A stretch of DNA of 64,000 nt from Sporobolomyces roseus (lineage: Eukaryota > Basidiomycota > Microbotryomycetes > Sporidiobolales > Sporidiobolaceae), in NCBI GenBank assembly GCA_016617785.1, contig JADILM010000007.1:682001-746000 (forward strand). The letters run 5' to 3'. This document shows positions 25,601-37,100 of the stretch, in pieces. The notes beneath the pieces were generated by a model. The model saw only the letters and a program-made list of their open reading frames with translations. It searched no databases and was not told the DNA's origin. A program made the position numbers and the translations under genes. Numbering within the stretch: the stretch's first letter is position 1; each line of letters begins with the position of its first letter.

Positions 25601-28600
25601 GAGACATTGTTAGTCGAATCCCCTTATCTCGCTCTTTCGCAGGATCACGTACTCACTCGCTTTCTCTCTTTCTCGATAGATGGAGCTCAATATCCTCCGA
25701 CAGCTGAAGAGTTGAAAGCGATCACAGAGAAACCTGCACCAGTCGAGAAACCCCCACCGGCAGAGAAAGTGACGAAAGAGAAAGAAGCTGCCGTTTCACT
25801 TTCTGAGAAACCGGAGAGGAGGAGGAAAGCTCCTGTTCAACCTGGAGATGAGGACGAGACTGCTTTGAGACGTACCGCAAGGGAATCCGTAAGCCTCTCT
25901 TACTTCCTCTCGACGCGACAGATTCGCTAATGTTTCGAACTTGTCGCTCTTCAGAAACCCGTCAATCAAAGTCCACCTCCTGTTCCTTCTCGCAAACCTC
26001 GACCTCCTCCAAAGATTGTCATTCCTCGCAAAGCTTGCTTGATGTGTAAACGATACGAACCAAAGTATCTCCTCTATCAATGCATTCGTTGCAACATTTC
26101 GGTTCATCAATGTGAGTTACCTCCCTCGAATCTTCGGATAGTGCAGTCGACTAACGATCACTATGTTTATCTCACAGCTTGTTACGGTGTCGCCGAAGGA
26201 ATTCCTCTTCAACATTGGCTCTGCGATCTTTGCGAGAGAGAGAAAGTCAAGGATCGTCTCGTTTCAGTAAGCGCTCTTTTCCTGTTTCTCCACCTCTCAA
26301 ATCTGATGAGATCTTCCCCTTGTAGCAACCTTCATGCGTTCTCTGCCCTACTCCGCTCCCAGACGGAGATATTCCTAGTCCTCTCACCGCTCTCGATTTG
26401 CTGAAACCGACAGAAATGGGACAGTACGTTTCCTGCTCCATTCTGCTCATGGTCGATCCCACCTGACTCCTTCCCTACCTTCTACAGCTACATTCATCTC
26501 CTCTGCGCTGTCTATCATCCTGAGTTGAAATTTACCGAACCCTCTCGACTCGAAATTGTCGAAGGTTTCGCTTCTCTCCCTCAACGTCGAGCGAAAGAGG
26601 TGAGTCATAATTTCTCATCCTCAGTCTCTTCAAATGCTCATCAGACTCGCTCTATCAGACTTGTTCTCTATGTCTCCAAGAAGGAGCAGGAGTTACGATT
26701 TCTTGTTCTGGTTGCAGCGTTCACTTCCACGTCGCGTGTGCCTGGGCTGCGAACTACAAGTTCTCCTTCGAGGTACAAGTACCCAAAGTCAGCAAGAAGA
26801 AACAGAAGGAAGTTACTCAAGTTCGATTCAAGGAAGAAGAAGGTGAGTTTTTCTTTTCCCTTGTTCCCTGTCCCGCCTTGTCTTTCGGAGTTGCTGAGGA
26901 AAGGACTTCTTTATCTTGATAGGTGTTCTCACTCCTTGTATTTGGTGTCCCGATCACTACATCTCTCATATGGATCGCAGTCGAAAGTTCCACGACCTCG
27001 GAGCGAGAGATCAAGAAGCCAAAATCGTTCGTTTCCCTCCTCTCTTCCTCCACTCCTCCAACTTGTTACTCTGTGCTCACAATCTCTGGATTGAAAAGAC
27101 TACTCTTCAACTCTACGCTCAAACTTACAAAGCTGCTAGACCTGCTGATCAACCTGCTCTTCTTCGAAGAGGAAAACGTTTGGACAACATCGTCGAACCT
27201 GCTCTTCGACCTAGAATCCCAACTCCTCCTCCTCCCGTCGTCGTTGATAGGTATCGACCTAGTCTCCTCACTGGCGAGTCTCCCTCAGAAGTCTCTAACC
27301 GGGTCAGAACTCGCACTGATCTTTTCCCCTGTCCTCTAATTTCCAAAACAGCGATTCTCGAAGATTCTCTTCCTCCCGCTCAATCGGTTCAATCTTCACC
27401 TGCTCCTTCGATGTCAGAACCAATCAATCCAGCTATGCTTCCGACTCGCAACTCGAAACGTCGTTCGACCTCGATCTATGCCACTCCCGCTCGTTACTCT
27501 CCACCTCCCATGCCTTACAACCCTCTTGCCGGACACAGCTCTATCGACTCGATTCCTGAGCAGCAGCAACTGGCACTACCACCTCTGCCCCTCCCTGCCG
27601 AAGCTTTACCTGCCATGCCCGATCTACCTCCAGTTCCAGCTCTTTCGGATTCGAATCATGCCATGGAGGACGAAGGAGATCCAAACGACGAAGATTACTC
27701 TCCCGCCAAGCTTATCGACTCGGAGCAGAACCTACTCGTTACCGGAAAAAGAGTTCGCAAACCTCGAGCACCTCCGGAACTCATCATCAACAACCCGAAA
27801 CAGCTACAAGCTACGAAGAAGAGAAGAGTCGGATCTTACGTCCCTTACGACATGGGCGAATCACCTCTCGTTGGAACGTCAGAATCAGCCGCCGAGACGA
27901 ATGGTTTCGCTGCAACTCAAGGACTTCCTCCACTCCCACTTCCTCCTTCGACCTCTACTGCTCTCCCTGCTCTCCCTATCGACTCGGGATCACTTCCTCT
28001 TCTCCCCCCGAATGGCGCAGCGGCCCTCCCGCCTCTCGAGAACTCTTCTCCTCGTCGGGTCGAAGTTCCTTCAGAGCCGAAACCACGTTCCGATCCTGCT
28101 CCTTCGACCGCTCACCAGAGTCCGATCGCCAAATCGTCGTCACCAGCGAAGGAGGAACAAGCTGTCGAGACCGCTCCTGCTCAACCAATCGAGCCTGCTC
28201 CAGCAGCATCGCCAGCGAAGGAACCTTCTGCTCCCGACTTTTCGACGGTCTCTGCTACCGACGAACCGATGGACGCTCTCTCAGCCGTCGCTGCCGCTAT
28301 CGCCGCCGCCGACCACAGCCGAAAACAAGCGAATCAAGGCGGCGCTTCGAGTCAACCGCAAGAACCAGTTCAAACGTCGGAAGTGGTCGAGAAGAGTTCG
28401 GCAAAAGCGGCAGTACCGGTCGAAGTCCCTGCACCTCGAGCTCCCGCACAAGCGAATCCGCCATCAGACCCCGTCGAAGTCAACAAGAGACTGAACAACT
28501 CGATTCAAGCAAGTTCTCAAGCCGCTCGAGACAGTTCTCCTGGAGGAGGAAGTACCGCTGCGGCAGACGAATCAACCGAAGACTCCAATCGTCCTGTTCG

Positions 28601-30233
28601 TCGCAGTGCTCGACCAAAGCGATTCTCGACTCCTCTAGGTGGATCTCCAGGCGTAGGCTCGCCTGGTTTCGGTTTCCCTCCTCTCGGTGGTTACCCTTCG
28701 TATCCTGCTGCCGCCCCTGCTCCTCCTCAGAACCCTTCCTTCCGACCACCGCCGATGCAAGCGAGAGCTTCGAGTTCGAGACTCACTCTCGATCATCAAC
28801 CTATTCCCGATTTCAACCAGCATCTCATCGACCCCAATCTCGCTCCTGCGATTCAAGCCGCTCAAGCAGTTCAACTACATCAACATCATCAACAACAGAA
28901 CGCTTCGGCTCCCTCGACTCCTGGTCAAGCACCTGCTCCTGCACCTTACGGAGGTCTCCCACTCCTTCCGAGTTTCGCTCGTCACCTTCAAGCACAGCGA
29001 ACGGGAGGAGCGGAAGAGGGAGGAGGAGGAGCTTCTTACAATCCGATGGTCGATTACATGCGAGCTCACGAATCTGCTCAACGTCCTCCAGCTCAACCAT
29101 TCGATGCAGCAGACGATAGCGATGCTAGTGGACAACAATCGGCTTCCAACAACACCAACGGTATCAACAATGGTGATATCCTTCCTGACTTCTTGTTGAA
29201 CTCGACCAAGAGAAAGAGGAGACGTTACCCTCGAGGATGGCAGAACCCTTCAGATGCGATGATCTGCGCAAACTGTTCGACCGACAAGTCGCCTTTATGG
29301 AGGAGGAACGCGCAAGGGTCTTACGAGTGTAACGCTTGTTGTAAGTCTTCGCGACCTTTTTCGATCTCTTTCTTCCCGTACTCACCTTCGTTCTCTTGTC
29401 TAGGCCTCTACTTCAAATCCCACGGTCATCATCGTCCTCCCAAGGTTGTCGATCGAGGTATCGGTGAAGCTCGTATGACGAAACGTAGGATCGAAGCTTC
29501 GGGAGGAAGTGGTGATAAACACTACAAGCGACCTCGACCAAGTGGAACGCCTCTCCCTCTTCAACAACCTCCCGGTCCTTCTCCTCTCCAACAACCTACC
29601 TTCTCCTATGGCGAGATGTTCCAACACTCGCCCGCTCAAATGCCGTCCTCCTCAGGAATGGGTTTCCCTGCTCTTCCTGTCCTCCCCGTTCTTCCCGCTC
29701 TTCCCCCCGGTGGTTCAGCTCGTGGAGGAGGATTGAACGGTACTCTATCTGGAGGTCTCTCTGGTGCGAACGGTTACCAAAGTCCCTACTTCAATGCAGC
29801 GGAATCTTACTCGAACCCTCATCCTTTGGCTTACTCTCACGCTCCTCTCGCCTCGACTTCTTCGGCATCCGCTTATGATCCTTTCGGACTCCCTTCTCCT
29901 ACTCGTCTCGACCATAATGGAGCGAATGGAGCTGCTGGGTCTACCTCAAATTCTAACGGTGGAGACGAACAAAGGAGGATGCTCGAAACTCTCGCTGCTC
30001 AAGCTCTCAGTTTCGGACCTTCCGATGACGAGCCTATGACTCGACAAGGAGGGAATCATCAGCAACATCAAGGAGGAGCTTCTTCATCATCAGCTTCGAA
30101 CATGCCTCGTTCGAACATTTCTCCTCTCCCTCATCGTGCCTTGACTGGTCTTCAAGAGGATCCCGAAAGATTCCAGCCCAGCCCTCCTCCTTCTGCTACC
30201 GCAATGCCTCTTCAACCTCTTCCCTTCTCCTAA
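22697..30233 (+). CDS. SNT2: Snt2-like BAH/PHD/SANT chromatin protein with a C-terminal GATA zinc finger
   Basis: Large nuclear protein (about 2,080 aa, about 18 introns) resembling Snt2, a histone-reading scaffold that recruits deacetylase or ubiquitin-ligase activity. Order: BAH domain (DHVFVSPPWQDRDGEPYLIA ... FYWCQLYDRYLHRYF); PHD finger (CHTCSKWAASPESVTCLRCS, FHLTCLDPPLPAK); ELM2/SANT-like part (LRSYSSAGVDVLNRAVKLLA, then WNEAERKQLSEGASQYHNDI); a middle Cys cluster (CAICEETESAKWYHC, CEDCGFRW); PHD2 (CLMCKRYEPKYLLYQCIRC) leading into an extended PHD (CSLCLQEGAGVTISCSGCSV, HFHVACAWAANYKFSF, CIWCPDH). A long Pro/Ser/Ala-rich region follows. Near the end is a GATA finger, CANCSTDKSPLWRRN ... 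YECNAC, split by the intron 29341-29403. All junctions from BAH to ePHD were phase-checked; the ePHD exon runs directly into the GATA frame. Frames open on the other registers in 27.4-29.2 kb are codon-bias shadows. Confidence 0.9.
23435..23466. repeat. Compound AC/CT microsatellite in an intron
   Basis: About six AC units run into about ten CT units just after the donor of the second SNT2 intron. Confidence 0.9.
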
Positions 30234-30443
30234 AATGCGCTTCTCTCTTTCTTTGTTAATCCTCCCTCTGTCGTAGCTTTACTTGCTTGATCACAACTTT
30301 TCATAACTTCTTTGTTGCTAATTCTTACCCCGCTTTCTCTCTCATTTCGTGTCCTGTTCGATTGCTCTTCCGATGCATGAGAGGCTTGAGAAGAACATAA
30401 GGAAAGACTTGCATACTATTGAAACACAAAAAACACCTTCTCT
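30234..30443. other. Convergent spacer
   Basis: 210 bp tail-to-tail region with T-rich tracts following the SNT2 stop. Probably 3' untranslated sequence of both genes. Confidence 0.45.
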
Positions 30444-30565
30444 CTAGTGGTGAGCTACTGGTTCACCCTTGTATTGACTCTCATCCTTTACTCCGAGTTC
30501 TCCAGTCTTGAATTGCTTCGCCCACTATCGAAGCGAGAAGAATGAGAGTCAGCGAAAGTTGCGAA

Positions 30566-30603
<38 letters not shown>

Positions 30604-31138
30604 CGAGAAATACCATTTGCGAAGGAATAGGTCGGGTAGGCTCAGTGTGTCTCCACTAGATTCTCGCAATCACGACAGCATCAGTACGATCCATTCTAGG
30701 GCTCACGTTGCCGTGTGAGAGGTTCAATAGTTTGATCAAATCAACTTAAATTCGAACCTCTCGACAACAGCGAAGGATCATTCTAAGGACAAGAGAGTGG
30801 AACTGACCTCCTTCTGTGCCGAGTAAGACCAGATACCATAAGTAGCTAAACCGATTCCCAAGAAAACGAAACCGGTTGATGATTTCCAGTTGGCAGGTCG
30901 AGTCCACCATCCACCAGCAGGTGACCAAACTTCCTATATAACAGTCAGACGAGTCCCTTCATCAGTTTGAACTATCGAACGAGACTACGGAGAGTCGTGA
31001 AGCGGGAGAGAGATTGAACGAACCTTGGGGTAAGGGAAATGAGCTCCTCCTCCCTAGAGAAGCAACGAGAGAGCGTGAGTACGAGCGAGGCGTGATGAGA
31101 GGTAATAGACGTACCTGTCTTGGTGCTGTAGGAATCAT
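30444..31138 (-). CDS. Small Trp-rich single-span protein, possibly a complex I accessory subunit
   Basis: About 100 aa from six exons, starting MIPTAPRQ at 31138, then GGGAHFPYPK, EVWSPAGGWWTRPANWKSST, a membrane helix GFVFLGIGLATYGIWSYSAQ, WRHTEPTRPIPSQM and a short acidic tail ending PVAHH. The FPYPK..WSPAGGWW pattern with one helix and a C-terminal WRH..P segment resembles small fungal accessory subunits of mitochondrial NADH:ubiquinone oxidoreductase, but I cannot name the exact subunit. Each exon is short and every junction keeps phase. An intron holds a GA microsatellite. Confidence 0.7.
30574..30600. repeat. GA microsatellite in an intron
   Basis: About thirteen GA units inside an intron of the small Trp-rich gene (a CT run on its coding strand). 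Confidence 0.9.
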
Positions 31139-31505
31139 TTTGTAAAGTTGAGCGAAGAAGTTAAAGTTCAAGTTTCGCACTTCAGATTCCGCAGAGGGAA
31201 TCGGGTGCGAGTCTTCCTCTGAAGCCGAAACCTTGAGAGGCTCTGCGATAAGGCTCGACGAGACACTCGAAGCCGACGAGGAGCATAGGAACGAGATCGA
31301 AGCGCGCTGGAGAAATGTTGAAGATCGTCTCGAAACGTAGGATTAAGTGAATGAAGTAACAGCGATATAGGTATATGGGGGCGGCAAAGGATACAAAACG
31401 AATGATAGAGACACATAGATAGAGTGATAGAAGGAGAGGAAGGAACGACGAAGATGCGAGATGCTCGAAAAAGGTCACAAGGGCGATATTCTCTTCCTGC
31501 AAGCT
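31139..31505. other. Intergenic region upstream of the small Trp-rich gene
   Basis: 367 bp between two minus-strand genes. Open frames here (for example in 31168-31502) lack motifs. It should hold the promoter of the small gene and the 3' end of the glycosyltransferase-like gene. Confidence 0.4.
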
Positions 31506-33638
31506 CTAACCGCTAGGCCAACATCCACCCCATGTTCCATCGCATCCTCCCCAGGTCTTTGAGCGCTTGAAAGGAGGGTAGTGAACAGGCTATTGACAAA
31601 GAGGGCAAAATGTCGAAGTAGACCAGTCAGTTCGAGAGACTCTGAGTCTTCAAAAGAGAGAACGACTTCAGTGCTCACATGCCAGTAGATATCTACACTT
31701 CTGATTGAACCGTCAGATGATCTCCTCGGACCCGCGCGGGTCATGACTATTCTTGCGAGATTCGAATTTGGCGAAACGACCGCAACATCAACATGATTCG
31801 CGAGAATCTCGGATCCAACGAACATACTCTGTACGCTCATCAGAAATTCATCAACTTCTGCGATGATGCAGGACTGATGGAGAGAGAAGCGTACCTTTGC
31901 ATCTTCCGCCCGCTCAGAATCAGATAATTGATTCCAAGTATCCTGAACGAAACTTTGTTTCTCTTCCGAGTTCTCCAATAGCTCGATATTGAACTTCTTG
32001 CAGAATGGATCGGCTCGGAAGAGTCCGAGAGCATCGGGTTCCGTCGTCATTAGTAACAGGCGAGGTTTGTGGAGTAAAGTCGAGGATTGGTAGGAAGGAG
32101 GGAAGGAATCCCATGCTGTAGCGCAGTGGTGCGTTACATTGCCGCTAGAGACAGAAATGGTATATTCGCCGTGAGTGGCGGGAGGAATGTCGTAGAGTGG
32201 TGAGGAAACTCACCAGGAGAGTTGCGAGGAACCGACGCATTCTCGCTCGAGCTTGTCGCCGCCTCGCCAGTGCACGCTATTGAAACACAGGACAGATGTC
32301 AGTGAGAAGAGCGGCTAGGAGAACAAACGAGGAGCGACTCACGCTGCAGTTGGGAAGTCCGGATCTTTCTTGTCTAATCCCAATCTAGCTACTTCACTAC
32401 TCACTTTCGCGTTGAGTAAACCATTCAATTTGAAATGTTCCGCTGTAAGTGCAGAGTATCGATCGAACGACTCTGCAAAGACTTGTGGAATGTTGGACGA
32501 GATTGGAACTGGGTTCGAAGCGTCGAGAGTTGGGAGAGAATCGAGGATAGGCATTTGTGGGTAGACAAGAGTGACGATATGGTGGTTGAGATGATGCACA
32601 CTATTGCGAGCGCTTATTGTTCAGCCTGCATCGTGTTGAGTCCGAGACTGGAGAACGCAACTCACTCGTCAATCGACATTAATAATCGATTCGCCTCTGG
32701 TCTCTCAAATCGATCATTGATCGCTGGTCCGACATGTATAGCATTCCCGTCCTTATCCACGTATGTAGCGGGATCGTAAAGCTCTTCGGGCGCTCGACAA
32801 TTTAGAGTAGCAGATTCGAAAAAGTCGAGGTATCGACCGTATTTGTTAGCGCCTCGAGAGAACAGAATCGTGTAGCCGTGCATCTTGGCGACGATACCCT
32901 ACGGAATCGAGATGGGTCAGCTCCATCGCATGGATAGCCGAACCTCGAGCGAAACTATCGAAGGGGGCCGAGTTTCGGAGAGCGAATCGTCGGCTTACAG
33001 CTTGCAACTGAGGTGAAGGTTGAATAGAATCAGTCACAGCGATAAAAGGGACGAGGGAGGCGACGGGTCAGACTCACGATTGTCGTAGCGGTACTTCCAA
33101 AGCCATATCCGAAACTTGGCTATTTTCATCGAAAGCAACAGCGAGACGAGGGGTAGGATCAGCTCGATTCGTCGAACACCACACTCATCTCGACGACAGT
33201 AGAACTTGGACATACCCAATCAACCAGCATTGTCCTTTCGCAAAGAGGCAAACGACCCTCGTGCATTCCTAAATCCACCAATTCTGAATTCCCAAACTTT
33301 CGCCACGGCTTCCCTTGATCCCTCCGCCCACTATACGGTTCCGCTGAGCTGTGTCTGTGCCAGATTCCTCCCGCAAGAATGAAAGCGACGACGATCAAGG
33401 CAATCCTGACCCCTTTACGATCCATCAACCTTCTAAAGTCGATCGACCAGCCTGACCGCCGAGAGCTCAATACTCCTCCAGCTCCCTTTTCCAAGCTACT
33501 ACTATTGTCTCCGGGATCGACCGGATTCAGGCGGCTCCAACTTGATGAGGCAGAGGCATCGACGTTCCGAGTTAAGGATGCCGATTCTTCCTCTTCGTGA
33601 GGTGTCGCTGTTGACCGCGGACGAGAAGCTGACCACAT
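31506..33638 (-). CDS. Type II membrane glycosyltransferase-like protein
   Basis: About 570 aa in eight exons. The open frame begins at TTG 33698; the first ATG is 33638 (MWSASRPRSTAT). A cytosolic Ser/Glu-rich stretch precedes one membrane helix (GVRIALIVVAFILAGGIW), so the catalytic part would face the Golgi lumen. Luminal motifs include WPSFGYGFGSTATTILQAGI, VAKMHGYTILFSRGANKYGR, VHWRGGDKLERECVGSS, and DEFLMSVQSMFVGSEILANH followed by DVAVVSPNSNLARI. The 'VHxRGGDKL' and 'SxxDxxxMSxxxxFVGS' pattern recalls O- or alpha-1,6-fucosyltransferase-like folds. Correct splicing at the end gives WGGCDGTWGGCWPSG-stop, whereas read-through would give an unrelated tail. The donor sugar is not known. Confidence 0.75.
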
Positions 33639-34103
33639 CGAGGTCGTAGCTATTTGAGCAGCGGAAGAGTGAGGTGTGAGAGAGGAGAGGAAGGCCAAGG
33701 TTGGAAAGCAAAGATATTCGAAAAGGTGGAGGTATTTTGAAGGTGCTCCTTTCGACCGTGTGACGAAAGCGAGGACAGCTGCGTAGCGATCTATGGATGA
33801 GAGGTGCTCGAGCTAAAGCAGGAGAGAAACTGGAGGGACTTTGTGCGAAAAATGCGAAACTTTATTCCAACTTTATTCGTCAATTCTTGCTCAACTTTGA
33901 GCAGCCAGAAACCCGGCCAAACACTATTCTATAGAGTTATATAGCACTAGAGGAGGTCGAGAAAGATCCAGAAGAGAATGTGAGGAGAAGCGAAAGTTGT
34001 TTTTGCTTCTCTCCTCCAAACAAACCACTTCTGTCTCCTTCAACAACTCTAGACCATTCAAAAGGTCGCTCAACAGCAAACGGTACCTCTAGTAGACTTC
34101 ATC
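33639..34103. promoter_or_regulatory. Divergent promoter between the glycosyltransferase-like gene and INCENP
   Basis: 465 bp. A TTATATAGC element at 33938-33946 lies about 160 bp before the INCENP start and could be its TATA box. Repeated AACTTTATTC-type sequence occurs near 33858-33886. Confidence 0.4.
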
Positions 34104-37100
34104 ATGGCAGTAGCAGGCGTTCCGACGGCTTCTACATCTTCCAACAAGTCGTTCAACCATCACTCAACCGACTCGTTCCTCTCTTCCCTCTCTGGCCTCG
34201 CTCACCAATCGCTTCAGGACCACATCAATGATTACGCAGATGCTCATAGGTGGATCGATAGCTTCTTTCAAAAGTTGGAAATCAAAGGTCCTTCATCAGG
34301 TGGAAATGGCTCTCGGTTAGTTCAAGATCCCTTATTCTCTCACAGAGCAGAACACGAAGCTAAAACGAACGATAATCGGTAGACCTGCCATGTCTGAATT
34401 GATGAAGACCCCAGGACGCAAACGTGTGGTTGGAGCAAACAGTACGAATCACCATTCGACTCAACCTTCTTCGGTGCAAGCTGCAGCAAAGAAAGATCCT
34501 CTCGCTACTCTCCTCTTCCCTTCCGCCCGTTCCACCGACAAAGAGAACACCATCACTTCTCCCGGTCGATCCTCATCGCCAAAGAAGGCTCTCTCTCCCT
34601 CCTCTTCATCGACGAAGAAGTCAAGCGGAATCCCTCTCTCACCTATGCGAATTGGATCTCCTCGACCTCTTGCCTCCAATTCTCGCTCTCAGCCTACATT
34701 CGCTCCTCGCGCAGCCGCCCCTTCCGCTTCCCCAGCTCCCGTCATCGCTAGAGATTTCGTTCAACAAAAGCCTAAATCGCTCACTCAACTTCAGGACGAA
34801 ATCGACCAAGCTGGAGGAGGAGGAGGCGACCTATCGAACGTTATGGAGGAAGAGGAAGAAGAAGAAGAGGATGAAGATGTCACGGACGAAATCAAGGTCG
34901 TCGAATCGCTCGTTCCGCAATCATCTGAACCGAAGGACGCCTCGATCATCGTCACTGAGGAGGATAAGGCGGATCTCTCCATCATCGGCGAAGAGGAGGA
35001 AGAGGAAGAAGAGGAAGAAGCGCTTCGAGATACCACGGACAAAATCGAGCAACGAGTTGCTCCCGCTTCTTTACCTCGTCTCGCTACAGCGTCGTCCATC
35101 GTTATCCCCGAGACTCAAGCCAGTTTCGACTCTCCCGCTCGCAAACCTGCCGCACTTCCAGCGAGTCTCCCTCTACCCGTCTTATCACCCCAATCGAGAT
35201 CGGTCTCTGGAGCTTCATCCGTCGCTCCCGATGCAGATGACGACGAATCGGTACCCCTCAACGATGGACCTTCCGCCCTTCGCTCCCACTCTGTCGAAGG
35301 AGCGCTCTCCTCGTCACTGCCTGCCTCTTCCTCGACTCGTACTCCCGGAGGTGCAAACGCTCGTTTCGCCGCTGTCGGTTCTTACTCGGCTGTAAAGATA
35401 GGAATGGGTAACGCCAACATTGGATCGAGTCCTCCTCCTGCTTCATCCGCTCCCTTTGCCGGATCGAACAACAATTCTCGAGTCAGCAGTGGAGGAACTC
35501 ATCAACTCAATTTCGTCGGATTACCCAAGAAGAGTATGGGACTCGGGCTCGGACTCGGAAGGAACTGGGCCAACTCGACCTCAAGCCAGTCAATCGCTTC
35601 CGACAGTCAAGGTTCGACTCAAGGGAGTCAATCGTTCGCCACTGCTCCCACTTCGTCCTCGATCGAAACCACTACGTCTTCAGGTGCGATCAAACGCAAG
35701 TCTCTCACGGGTCCTGACGTCTCGAGCAAGGTCGCGAAAGTTTCGCGGGGATCCGAAGCGAGCGAGCAACCTCGCAGCAAGATTGAACAACTCACCAGTC
35801 GATTCCACACCTTGCAAGGAAGGAACAGCGTCGTTGCAGGTGCAGCGGGACGAGCTAGCAATGCTGGCATCTTCAACTCGAATTTGTTCCCTTCGACTTC
35901 GAAACCCCTCTCTTCCTCTTCTTCGACCGTTTTCAGTACCGCTCCTCTAGCCGCTCCCGTCTCTGCCGCGAAAGCCAATCCTCAACCTGTTCTCTTCTCA
36001 ACGACATCGATGTCGACTTTTGTCGCCTCGTCTTCCGTGACAACCGAGACAGCTTCAGCTCCTTCGACTGGTCCCGTTCGTCGACCTTCCGTCATGGAAC
36101 GAATCAAGTCTTTCGAATACGCTACGACGACGCAAGATCACCTCAACCCACCCTCACCTTCCAAGATCCCTTCCGCATTTGGTCGATCTGTCTCTCCAAT
36201 TCCACCTCACTCCCCCCGAGGACTCGCTTCACCAACTTTCGCACCTTCCTCGCCGAAACCCATCACTCGTTCAGCAACTTCCGGTCTTCCTCTCTCGACC
36301 TTTGGAAGTCCCAAATTGGCAACGAGTTCTTCCTTCTCCCCTATGATGGGTTCACCCAAACCGATTCCTTCCTCCTTCTTCCGCTCACCTGCGCCCGTTT
36401 CTTTCCAGGCACCTCCCGCTCCTGTCCCCGCTCCTGCCACTCTCCCGCTCGCTGCAGTTTCCCCTCCTCGACCTGCCCTCACTAGATCGACCACTCCTCC
36501 CGGTTCTCCTCCCGCCGTCAACTTCCAATCTATTTTCCAACGTCTCGCCGCTCCTCGAGCTCAGGAGCCCAAGCAGCGAATCATCGAGAAACAGGAGAAG
36601 GAATCTGTTATTGTCATCTCGGATGATGAGGAGGAAGAAGAAGGAATCGATGAGGAAGATGAGGACGATTATGGAGAAGAAGAAGAGGAGGAGGAACAAT
36701 CTATTCGACCCGTCACGAAATCATCGACTTCCGCTGCTGATCGAGATCGTATTGAACGTGCCGAATCAAAGGCTATCGCTAAGCGAGCTAGGGAGATCGA
36801 GGAGGAAGAGACTGAGAGGGAGCGGGAACTGGCGCAACAGAAGAGGTTACCTAGCTTACCTGAACCTCAACTTCTTACGAGGGATGACGACGAGGATGAG
36901 GATGAAGAAGATGACGAAGAATTATCGGATCGTGAGGAGGAACCGAAGAAGAATTCGAATGCTCGAACTATCGTCAAGAAAGCGACGAAGGAGGATCTCA
37001 GGATTCGCACTTCTCCTTCCAAGATCGTCATGCCAGGTACATTCGGTGCTGCACTCGTCGCTGCGACTTCGAACCAGAACTCGCCTCGGGAGAGTGAAGT

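Noticed and set aside
27478..29199. Long plus-strand open frames of 338 and 170 codons beside the SNT2 frame
   Set aside because: They overlap a frame that carries the conserved GATA finger and the Snt2 domains. They have Leu/Ser/Arg-biased composition typical of a shifted Pro/Ser/Ala coding sequence.
31475..31600. Glycosyltransferase-like C-terminus by reading through to 31475
   Set aside because: Splicing at an ACTGAC-branch intron gives a sensible Trp/Cys-rich end at 31506; the read-through tail is unrelated.
33639..33698. Glycosyltransferase-like protein starting at 33698
   Set aside because: The codon is TTG; the first ATG in frame is 33638.
34424..35395. 323-codon open frame inside the INCENP gene
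   Set aside because: Shifted-frame shadow of the low-complexity INCENP middle; the INCENP frame contains acidic runs and leads to the IN-box.
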